In this document: in pieces, positions 39,602 through 46,949 of the stretch
Layout: each line of letters opens with the position of its first letter
Numbering within the stretch: the first letter of the stretch is position 1
NCBI RefSeq assembly: GCF_000170895.1
Contig: NZ_ABCS01000057.1
Span: forward strand, 1 to 62,820
DNA from: Plesiocystis pacifica SIR-1
Lineage (GTDB): Bacteria > Myxococcota_A > Polyangia > Nannocystales > Nannocystaceae
Reading direction: 5' to 3'
Length of the DNA: 62,820 nt
Program-made: the position numbers and the translations under genes
Notes under the pieces: generated by a model
Seen by the model: the letters and a program-made list of their open reading frames with translations, nothing else
The model's database searches: none
Told to the model about the DNA's origin: nothing

Positions 39602-41530
39602 ATGTCCGATCCCAACCCAGCTCGCCGCGAGCGACCCTCCGCCTCGACGCCCCCGCGTCTGTCGACGGAGCCGCTGTCCGCCCTCGCGCCCCTGGTCGCG
39701 CCCAGCCTCGCGCGCGCCCCAGGGCAGTCGCCCATCCTCGCCCTCCACGACGGCGAGGACCCGGTGGCGTTCGGGGCCGCGGGCACTCGTACCGCCGATC
39801 AGCTGCGCCGCGACGTCGCTCGCGTGGCCGCGGTGCTCCCGGCCGCGGCGGCGGAGCAAAGCGGCGAAGCGAGCCGCGAGATCCTGTGCGTGGCGAGTGA
39901 TCGCTACCACTTCACCGTGGCCTTGCTGGCCGCGTGGCAGCGCGGTCACCGGGTCGCGCTCCCGCCCAACGCCCAGTCCGAGCTGCTGCGCGCCCTCGCC
40001 GACGACCCCGCCATCTCCCTGGTCATCCACGACACCGACGAGATGACCGGCCTCGATCTGCGCCCGCTGCTGCGCGACTCCCAGACCCGGTCGACGCGCT
40101 CCGAGGAGCCCTTCGAGCTCGCCCCGCTGGCGGCGAGCCGCGGCCTGGTCTCGGTGTGGACCTCGGGCAGCACGGGCCAGCACCAGCGCCACCGCAAGAC
40201 CGCGGGGCAGCTGTTCTCCGAGGCCCTCGTGCTGGCCGAGCATTTCGGGCTCGCGGCCCGGGACGAGGGCGAGGCGGGCCCGGCCTGTCGGGGCGCCCGC
40301 GTGGCGGCCACCGTGCCCTCGCACCACATCTACGGCCTGCTCTTCTCCGTGCTCGTGCCCCTCGTGGGCGGCGGCTCCTTCTTGCGCGAGACGCCCCTGC
40401 ACGCCGGGGTGGTCCGCGGCGCGGTCGAAGACGCCGACGTGCTCGTCAGCGTGCCCGCGCACCTTCGGGCCCTGCGGATCCTCGACGCCGGCCAGCTGCC
40501 CGTGCTCGATCGCGTGTTCTCGTCGGGCGCGCCTTTGCCCCCGGCCACGGCCAGCATGGTGTTCGAGCGCTTCGGCATGGCCGTCACCGAGGTGCTCGGG
40601 TCGACGGAGACCGGCGGCATCGCCTCGCGCGTCAGCGGCCCCCCGCAGACCGACAGCGAGGCCGGCGCGCCTTGGGAGCCGCTCCCGCACGTCGCCCTCG
40701 AGATCGACGACGAGGACGGGCGGCTGTCCGTCGACTCGCCCTTCCTCCCGCCCGAGGGCCCGCGCCCGTGGCGGACGGCCGATCGGGTCGAGCTCGCGTC
40801 GACGCAGCCCCTGCGCTTTCGCCACCTCGGCCGCGTCGACGGGGTCGTGAAGATCGGCGGCAAGCGGGTCGCCCTCGCCGAGATCGAGCGCCGCCTGTTC
40901 GAGGTCCCCGGGGTCGAGGACGCGGCCGTGGCCGTGGTCGAGGTTGGCGGCGCCCGAGGTCGGGAGACCGTCGCCGTGGTCGTGGCCCCCGGGCTGAGCC
41001 CGGAGCTGCTCCGCCACGAGCTGCGCCGCTGGCTCGATCCCGTGGTCGTGCCCCGGCGCATGCGCTTCGTCGACGCCCTGCCGCGGGAGCGCAACGGCAA
41101 GCTGACCCGCGAGCGCCTGCTCGAGACCATCGAGGGCGGCAAGCACAAGGTCCGCACCCTCGAGTGCACCCCGCTGAGCGCGACGGACACCGATGCAGGT
41201 ACCGTCGCCGAGTACGCGCTCTACGTGCCCCGCGATCTGTTCGCCCTGCGCGGGCACTTCCGCCGCTTCCCCCTGGTCCCCGGCGTGGTCGAGCTCGACC
41301 TGGCCCGGGAGCAGGCGGCGCTGCGCTGGCCCGAGCTCGGCCGCCTGGCCCGGGTCCTGCGCCTGAAATTCGTCCGCCCCCTGCGTCCCGGCGAGCACCT
41401 GCGCATGCGCTTGACCCGACGCAAGACCAACAAGGTCGACTTTTGCCTGTACGCCGAGATTGACGCCGCCGGGTCGGGCTCGGCCGAGGACCGCGTCGGC
41501 GTGGGCCAGCTCGTGTTCGAGGCCAGCTGA
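39602..41530 (+). CDS. apeH: Aryl/acyl-AMP ligase fused to a hotdog dehydratase (ApeH-ApeI type)
   Basis: A 642-residue two-domain protein. Residues ~25-515 form an adenylating ligase: phosphate loop WTSGSTGQHQRHRK, A5 motif VLGSTETGGIA, hinge FRHLGRVDGVVKIGGKRVAL and catalytic Lys in RNGKLTRERLL. Residues ~525-642 form an ApeI-like hotdog domain (FALRGHFRRFPLVPGVVELD, with the HFxxxPxxPGV signature). In characterised systems the ligase loads the aryl starter on a carrier protein and ApeI is one of two dehydratases; here they are one chain, as in several other loci. ATG 39602 leaves a disordered start. Confidence 0.85.
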   Translation: MSDPNPARRERPSASTPPRLSTEPLSALAPLVAPSLARAPGQSPILALHDGEDPVAFGAAGTRTADQLRRDVARVAAVLPAAAAEQSGEASREILCVASDRYHFTVALLAAWQRGHRVALPPNAQSELLRALADDPAISLVIHDTDEMTGLDLRPLLRDSQTRSTRSEEPFELAPLAASRGLVSVWTSGSTGQHQRHRKTAGQLFSEALVLAEHFGLAARDEGEAGPACRGARVAATVPSHHIYGLLFSVLVPLVGGGSFLRETPLHAGVVRGAVEDADVLVSVPAHLRALRILDAGQLPVLDRVFSSGAPLPPATASMVFERFGMAVTEVLGSTETGGIASRVSGPPQTDSEAGAPWEPLPHVALEIDDEDGRLSVDSPFLPPEGPRPWRTADRVELASTQPLRFRHLGRVDGVVKIGGKRVALAEIERRLFEVPGVEDAAVAVVEVGGARGRETVAVVVAPGLSPELLRHELRRWLDPVVVPRRMRFVDALPRERNGKLTRERLLETIEGGKHKVRTLECTPLSATDTDAGTVAEYALYVPRDLFALRGHFRRFPLVPGVVELDLAREQAALRWPELGRLARVLRLKFVRPLRPGEHLRMRLTRRKTNKVDFCLYAEIDAAGSGSAEDRVGVGQLVFEAS

Positions 41531-41539
41531 GGAGCGCGC

Positions 41540-42274
41540 GTGAGCGAGGAAGCGACCGGCTTTCGGCCCTGCGCCGTCATCCCGACCTACGACAACCCGG
41601 ACACGGTCCGCGACGTGGTCGTGGCCGTGGGCGAGCACCTGCCCGTGGTCCTCGTCGACGACGGCAGCGGGGCGGCGGGGCGCGAGGCGGTCGCGGCGAT
41701 CGGGCGCGAGGGCCTGGCCCACGTCCACCACCGCGCGGCCAACGGGGGCAAGGGCGCCGGGGTGACCACGGGCTTCGAGCTCGCCCACGAGCTCGGCTAC
41801 ACCCACGCCCTGCAAATCGACGCCGACGGCCAGCACGAGCTCGGCGACATCCCGCGCTTCGTCGAGGCCGCCGCGGCCCGCCCCGAGGCGCTGATCCTCG
41901 GCGCGCCCATCTACGACGAGAGCGCGCCCAAGGGCCGGCTGATCGGGCGCCAGATCACCCAGTTTTGGACCAACGTCGAGACCTACGGGCGGGTCATCGA
42001 CGACCCCATGTGCGGCTTTCGGGTCTACCCCGTGGCCGCGTCCATTCCCGTGGCCCAGCGCTGCGGCAAGCGCATGGACTTCGACATCGAGATCGCCGTG
42101 CGCCTGGTCTGGGCCGGGCTGCCCGTGGTCAACCTCCCCACGCAGGTCCGCTACCCCGAGGGCGGCGTGTCGCACTTTCACATGGTCCGGGACAACGCGC
42201 GCATCTCGTGGATGCACTCCAAGCTGGTGCTGACCAGCTGGGGGCGCCTGCTGGCCCGGCCGTTTTGGGCGTGA
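41540..42274 (+). CDS. Family 2 glycosyltransferase of the pigment cluster
   Basis: A 244-residue GT-A glycosyltransferase: PCAVIPTYDNPDTV at the start, nucleotide-sugar Asp in VVLVDDGSG, NGGKGAGVTTGFELA, the DxD-like QIDADGQHELGDIP and a C-terminal region (DDPMCGFRVYPV) with no membrane helices. This type occurs in aryl-polyene loci next to the acyltransferase and probably attaches a sugar or phospho-group to the lipid anchor or the aryl head. GTG 41540 has GGAG nearby. Confidence 0.85.
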   Translation: MSEEATGFRPCAVIPTYDNPDTVRDVVVAVGEHLPVVLVDDGSGAAGREAVAAIGREGLAHVHHRAANGGKGAGVTTGFELAHELGYTHALQIDADGQHELGDIPRFVEAAAARPEALILGAPIYDESAPKGRLIGRQITQFWTNVETYGRVIDDPMCGFRVYPVAASIPVAQRCGKRMDFDIEIAVRLVWAGLPVVNLPTQVRYPEGGVSHFHMVRDNARISWMHSKLVLTSWGRLLARPFWA

Positions 42275-42281
42275 GAGCGAG

Positions 42282-43247
42282 ATGGTCGTGGCCGAGCCCG
42301 TGTCGACCCCCGCCACCACCGCGTCCGCCTCCGCCGAGGACGAGGCCTGGCTCGCGCGCGAGGAGCAGGGCTCGCGCACGGGCATCCGCGCGCTGCTCTT
42401 GGTCACCCGGGTGCTCGGGCGCCGCGGCGGGCGGGCGCTGCTGCGGATCATCATGTTCTACTTCACCCTGTTCGCCCGGGCGCCGCGTCGCGCCTCGCGG
42501 GCGTTCAGCGAGCGGGTCCGCGGCCGCTCGAGCTTCTGGACCGCCTACCGCCACTTCCTGCGCTTCGCCGAGGTCGCCCTCGATCGGGTGTTCTTCGTCC
42601 AGGGCCGCACGGAGCTGTTCGAGTTCACCCACACCGGCGGCCAGCACCTGCGCGACCAGGTCGCGAGCGGGCGCGGGGCCATCTTGCTGGGGGCCCACTT
42701 CGGCTCCTTCGAGGCCATGCGCGCGGCCAGCCAGGACGCCGAGCTGCCCATCAACATCCTGGCCCACAACGCCAACGCGAAGATGATCGCGGCCTTCCTC
42801 GACGAGGTCAGCGGCGGGCGCTCGAAGGTCCGGGTGATCGAGATCGACCCCGAGGACCGGACCTACATCCTGACGGTCAAAGAGCGCGTCGAGGCCGGGG
42901 AGCTGGTCGCGGTGCTCGGCGATCGCCTGGGCCTCAACGATCGCTCGGCCGTGGTCGAGTTCATGGGCGCGCCGGCTCGCCTGCCGACGGGCCCCTACAT
43001 CATGGCCGCGGTGCTGCGCTGCCCGATCTACACCGTGTTCGGGCTGTACTCGCCCAAGCGGCGCTACGACCTGCGCTGCGAGCCCTTTTGCGAGCAGGTG
43101 GTGCTGCCCCGCAAGACCCGCGAGGCGGCGCTGCAAGGCTACGCCCAGCGTTACGCCGAGCGCCTCGAGGCCGTGGCCCGCGAGGCCCCCGACAACTGGT
43201 TCAACTTCTACGACTTTTGGAGCATGCCCGACGATGGCCAAGCCTGA
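42282..43247 (+). CDS. LpxL/HtrB-like lipid acyltransferase of the pigment cluster
   Basis: A 321-residue lysophospholipid acyltransferase. The HxxxxE motif is in GAHFGSFEAMRAASQ; a hydrophobic stretch near 40-60 may anchor it to the inner membrane. In aryl-polyene loci this family transfers the polyene acyl chain to its lipid or sugar acceptor. It starts 7 bases after the glycosyltransferase and its stop is 14 bases inside the ammonia-lyase gene, so the three are tightly coupled. Confidence 0.83.
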   Translation: MVVAEPVSTPATTASASAEDEAWLAREEQGSRTGIRALLLVTRVLGRRGGRALLRIIMFYFTLFARAPRRASRAFSERVRGRSSFWTAYRHFLRFAEVALDRVFFVQGRTELFEFTHTGGQHLRDQVASGRGAILLGAHFGSFEAMRAASQDAELPINILAHNANAKMIAAFLDEVSGGRSKVRVIEIDPEDRTYILTVKERVEAGELVAVLGDRLGLNDRSAVVEFMGAPARLPTGPYIMAAVLRCPIYTVFGLYSPKRRYDLRCEPFCEQVVLPRKTREAALQGYAQRYAERLEAVAREAPDNWFNFYDFWSMPDDGQA

Positions 43248-44805
43248 ATCCATTTCGCTGGGGCCCGCCCCGCTGACCCTCGAGCAGGTCCTCGCCATCG
43301 CCGAGGGGGCCGGCGTGAGCCTCGACCCCGATCCGGCCTTTCGCGAGGCCCTGGGCGCCGGCGCTGCGCGCCTGGCCGAGCGCCTCGCCGCGGGCGAGCG
43401 CGTCTACGGGGTGACCACGGGCTTCGGCGAGTCTTGCGTGACCGAGGTGCCCGCGGGCGAGGTGTCCTCGCTGCCCGTCAACCTGATGCGCTTTCACGGC
43501 TGCGGGACCGGGCGCATCTTCAGCCCGCGCGAGGCCGCGGCGATCGTCGCCGTGCGTCTGGCCTCGCTGACCCGCGGGTGGTCGGCGGTCCGCCCCGAGC
43601 TCATCGAGCGCCTGACCCTGCTCCTCGATCGCCGGGTGCTGCCGTGCATCCCGGCCGAGGGCTCGGTGGGGGCGAGCGGCGACCTGACGCCGCTGAGCTA
43701 CATCGCCGCCCTGCTCGTGGGCGAGCGCGAGTGCAGCGTGGACGGGCGCATCGACAGCGCCGCGGCGGTCCACGAGGCCCTGGGCCTGACGCCGCTGTCG
43801 CTCGCGCCCAAGGAGAGCCTGGCGATCATGAACGGGACCTCCGTGATGACCGCGCTGTGCTGCCTGGCCCTGGCCTCGGCCCAGCGCCTGTGCCGGCTCA
43901 GCGCCGCGGTCACGGCCATGGTCAGCGACGCCCTCGACGGCAACCCGGCGCACTTCGACGCGCGCATCTTCGCGGCCAAGCCCCACCCCGGCCAGGCCGC
44001 CTACGCGCGCTGGGTCGCCGAGGACCTCGCCTACACCCCGGGCCCGAGCTTCGAGGGGCGCATCCAGGACCGCTACTCGATCCGCTGCGCCCCGCACGTG
44101 GCCGGCGTGCTCCTCGACGCCCTGCCGTGGATGCGCCAGTGGACCGAGACCGAGCTCAATGGGGCAAACGACAACCCGCTCATCGACCCGGCCTCGGGCG
44201 AGGCCCTTCACGGCGGGAATTTTTATGGCGGCCACGCCTGCTTTGTCGCCGACAGCCTCAAGAACCTGGTGGCAAACCTCGCGGACCTCCACGACCGGCA
44301 GATGGCGCTGATGTGCAGCGGGGTCACCAACAACGGCTTGCCCGAGAACCTCAACGGTCGCTCGGGTCCAGACCGTGCCGCGCATCACGGCTTCAAGGCC
44401 ATGCAAATCGCCGCGTCGGCCCTGGCCGCGGAGGCCCTGAAGAACACCATGCCGGCCTCCGTCTTCAGCCGCAGTACGGAATGCCACAACCAGGACAAGG
44501 TGAGCATGGGGACCATCGCCGCCCGCGAGGCGCTGCGGGTGGTCGAGCTGAGCGAGCAGGTCCTGGCGATCGTCGGCCTGGCCGCGGCGCAGGCGGTGGA
44601 TCTGCGCGTGCGCGCGGGCGGGAGCTGCACCGAGCGGACCCGGGCGATGCGCGACGCGATCCGTCGCCAGGCGGCCTTCGTGGACGTGGATCGACGCCAG
44701 GACGGCGACATCGCGGCCATGCTCCAGTGGATCCGCGGGCGCGAGTGGCCGGCGCACCTGGTGGCGGATCTGGATTCAGGTCTGGCAAGCGGGGCGCAGC
44801 CGTGA
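43234..44805 (+). CDS. MIO-type aromatic amino acid ammonia-lyase (HAL/PAL/TAL family)
   Basis: A 523-residue lyase that eliminates ammonia from His, Phe or Tyr. The ASG triplet (147-149, in VGASGDLTPLSYIAAL) cyclises to the MIO cofactor. The catalytic Tyr58 (YGVTTGFG) and other family motifs (MNGTSVMTAL; NDNPLID) are present. The substrate-selectivity pair reads Phe87-His88, matching neither the usual Ser-His of HAL nor the His-Leu of tyrosine lyases, so substrate is open. In this cluster it probably produces the aryl-acrylic starter (4-coumarate or cinnamate) loaded by the ligase. It overlaps the preceding gene by 14 bases. Confidence 0.88.
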   Translation: MAKPESISLGPAPLTLEQVLAIAEGAGVSLDPDPAFREALGAGAARLAERLAAGERVYGVTTGFGESCVTEVPAGEVSSLPVNLMRFHGCGTGRIFSPREAAAIVAVRLASLTRGWSAVRPELIERLTLLLDRRVLPCIPAEGSVGASGDLTPLSYIAALLVGERECSVDGRIDSAAAVHEALGLTPLSLAPKESLAIMNGTSVMTALCCLALASAQRLCRLSAAVTAMVSDALDGNPAHFDARIFAAKPHPGQAAYARWVAEDLAYTPGPSFEGRIQDRYSIRCAPHVAGVLLDALPWMRQWTETELNGANDNPLIDPASGEALHGGNFYGGHACFVADSLKNLVANLADLHDRQMALMCSGVTNNGLPENLNGRSGPDRAAHHGFKAMQIAASALAAEALKNTMPASVFSRSTECHNQDKVSMGTIAAREALRVVELSEQVLAIVGLAAAQAVDLRVRAGGSCTERTRAMRDAIRRQAAFVDVDRRQDGDIAAMLQWIRGREWPAHLVADLDSGLASGAQP

Positions 44806-45500
44806 GGTTGCTGGACGCGCGCTGGCTCCGGCCCCTCGCCGTGCTCGCCCTCGCCGCGGCGCTGCCCGCCGCCGTGGCCACCTCGGTGAGCGTGGGCGCG
44901 CCGACGGCCCAGGCCGCGCCGCCCGAGGCCGCCCAGGCCATCACCCTCGACGAGCTGCTCCAGGGCTTCGCGGCCATGCCCGGCCTCGAGGCGAGCTTCC
45001 GCCAGGAGAGCCGCTTCGCCCTGCTCGCCGCGCCCCTCGTCGACACCGGCACGCTGCACTTCGCTCAGGGCAAGCTGGCCCGGCGCACCCTCGAGCCCGC
45101 GCCCTCCGTGGTCATCATGGACAGCGGCGGCATCGAGTACGGCGACGGCAACCAGAGCGAGCGCATCGACCTCGAGGGCAAGCCGGCCGTGCGCCAGTTC
45201 GTCGACGCCTTCACCCGGATCTTCGCCGGTGACCGCCCGGGCCTCGAGGCCCTGTACCAGATGCAGTTCCAGGTCCTCGGCGAGGACGGCCGGGAGTGGG
45301 CGCTGATCTTGGTGCCCAAGGTCTCGCCCATGAACCAGATCATCGAGCGCGTCGAGGTCCACGGGAGCGAGCTGACCTTCTCCGAGCTGCGCGTGTACGA
45401 AAAGGGCGGCGACGAGAGCATCACGACCTTCTCGAAGGTCGACACCAAGCGGCGCTACACCGAGGCCGAGCTCGGCAAGTTGTTTTCGACCAAGCTCTAA
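44802..45500 (+). CDS. LolA-like outer-membrane lipoprotein carrier of the pigment cluster
   Basis: A 232-residue periplasmic protein. GTG 44802 overlaps the lyase stop (GTGA). A signal peptide (cleavage near AQA, about residue 38) is followed by a LolA-type half-barrel (FAAMPGLEASFRQESRFALL; GTLHFAQGKLARRTLEP; MNQIIERVEVHG). Aryl-polyene clusters regularly carry a LolA-like chaperone that moves the lipidated pigment across the periplasm. Its TAA stop overlaps the TAG stop of the converging gene (CTAA, 45497-45500). Confidence 0.85.
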   Translation: MRLLDARWLRPLAVLALAAALPAAVATSVSVGAPTAQAAPPEAAQAITLDELLQGFAAMPGLEASFRQESRFALLAAPLVDTGTLHFAQGKLARRTLEPAPSVVIMDSGGIEYGDGNQSERIDLEGKPAVRQFVDAFTRIFAGDRPGLEALYQMQFQVLGEDGREWALILVPKVSPMNQIIERVEVHGSELTFSELRVYEKGGDESITTFSKVDTKRRYTEAELGKLFSTKL

Positions 45501-45958
45501 GTCTTGGGCTTCTCGCCGAGCTTGGCGCGCTGGGTCTCGATGCGGTCGAGGGCGCGATCGATGGCTCGCTTGGCGTCCGCGGTCAGCCCTCCGCGGGCGT
45601 GCTGCTCGACGAGCAGCCGCTCGAGGGCGCGCAGGTGCTCGTCGAGGTCGCCGGGCAGGTCGAGGGGCTCGGGCGCCCGCGGCTCCTCGAAGAGGTTGAC
45701 CCACGCGTCGAAGCGCGCCCCCGAGCGCAGCACCGAGCGGAACGAGCTGTCGGCGAGGGAGCAGCCGCGCAGCAGGTCGACGGCGCCCGCGATCAGCGAC
45801 AGCGGCACGAGCACGGCGTCCTTGAGCCCGTCGACGACCAGCTTGATCTGAAAGCGGACGAGCGCGCCGATCAGCTGCCAGCGCTGCGCCTTCGAGGCCT
45901 TGGTGGTGGCCAGCGCGCCCGGTGTCTGGGCGGGGGCCGGGAGCTTGGAGTCGCTCAC
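45497..45958 (-). CDS. Hypothetical protein inside the pigment cluster, opposite strand
   Basis: A 153-residue protein. A hydrophobic stretch in the first half (FQIKLVVDGLKDAVLVPLSL and the residues after it) suggests a membrane-associated segment; the C-terminal half is helical and charged. Similar short proteins with QxKLxxDGLRDLxLxPxSL-type starts are common in Proteobacteria and lack a known role. It converges on the lolA-like gene with overlapping stop codons and interrupts the plus-strand pigment operon together with the following GST. Confidence 0.6.
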   Translation of the reverse strand: MSDSKLPAPAQTPGALATTKASKAQRWQLIGALVRFQIKLVVDGLKDAVLVPLSLIAGAVDLLRGCSLADSSFRSVLRSGARFDAWVNLFEEPRAPEPLDLPGDLDEHLRALERLLVEQHARGGLTADAKRAIDRALDRIETQRAKLGEKPKT

Positions 45959-45996
45959 GCGCGCATCCTACGAGATCGGTGGCGCTCTCGCAGCGC

Positions 45997-46881
45997 TCAG
46001 GCGCCCAAGAGCCAGCGCAGGAGCAGCACCAAGGCGATGAGGCCCGCGCTAGCGATCGCCAGCTTGGGGGCGAGGAGCGGCAGGAGGATCGGCAGCATCT
46101 CGCCGAGCCGGCGCCGGTCCCAGATCGCGGCCTGCTCGAAGCTCGGCCGGGCCTTCATGGCCGCGAACCACTCGAGGGTCGCGGCGCCGAGCTGGCCGCG
46201 GCGGCCCAGGAGGATGAAGCGCGCGACGGCGACGGTCAGCAGGGTGTCAGCGAGGGTGTAGCGCTCGCCGACGAGGAAGGCCGAGCCGCGCTCGCGCTGG
46301 GCCTCGAGGGCGGCCTCGAGCTCGCCGAGCAGGGCCTGGAAGTCGCGCTCGATGGCCGCGAGGGTCTCGGGGCTGGCGAGGGCGTCGCGCCATCGGCCGA
46401 CGTCGTCGATGCGTGCTTGGTAGACCGCGCGCAGGTCGGGGTTCTCGGCCTGGTGGGCGCGCAGCCGATCGATGCGCGCGGGCACGGCGGACCGGGCCGC
46501 CTTGCCGAGGGGGCCTTGGATGACGCCGTAGCTGAACTCGCGGAAGGGGAAGGCGAAGATGCGGGCGAGCCAGGTCGCGACGGCGATGCCCTCGACGCTG
46601 CCGGGGTTGGGCAGGAGCTGGGGGCCGTCGAGCTCGGCGTCGATCCACGCGATGATCTTCGCGGTCTCGACGACCACCTGCTCGTTGCCCGCGTCGTCCA
46701 CGGCCACGAGCGCGGGCACGACCATCTCGGGGTTGATGCGCGCGTACCAGGGCTCGTAGTTCTCCATGCGCGGGCCGATGTCGACGACGCGCGGCTCGAA
46801 GTCCGCGCCCTTTTCGGCCAGGGTCAGCCGGGCGATCTGAGAAAAGAAGGAGGGGCTGATGTGATACAGGGTGATGCGCAC
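45997..46881 (-). CDS. GST-like protein with C-terminal membrane tail
   Basis: 294 residues with a GST N-terminal domain (ITLYHISPSFFSQIARLTLA; NPEMVVPALVAVDD; VETAKIIAWID) and a helical C-terminal domain (FLVGERYTLADTLLTVAVAR). Unlike usual GSTs it ends in a hydrophobic helix (about 270-290) after a loop with Leu/Pro, so it is probably tail-anchored. It is divergent from the exporter gene (68-base gap). Whether it acts on pigment precursors is unknown. Confidence 0.82.
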   Translation of the reverse strand: MRITLYHISPSFFSQIARLTLAEKGADFEPRVVDIGPRMENYEPWYARINPEMVVPALVAVDDAGNEQVVVETAKIIAWIDAELDGPQLLPNPGSVEGIAVATWLARIFAFPFREFSYGVIQGPLGKAARSAVPARIDRLRAHQAENPDLRAVYQARIDDVGRWRDALASPETLAAIERDFQALLGELEAALEAQRERGSAFLVGERYTLADTLLTVAVARFILLGRRGQLGAATLEWFAAMKARPSFEQAAIWDRRRLGEMLPILLPLLAPKLAIASAGLIALVLLLRWLLGA

Positions 46882-46949
46882 GGGGCAGCCGAGGGCAGGG
46901 AGGCCGGTCCATGGTAGCCGTGGGCGCGGCCGGGTAGACTCCCGCGCAC

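Noticed and set aside
39245..42454. 1,069-codon open frame on the minus strand across the ligase and glycosyltransferase
   Set aside because: The plus strand carries complete ligase, dehydratase and glycosyltransferase motifs; the opposite frame crosses gene borders and has no domain.
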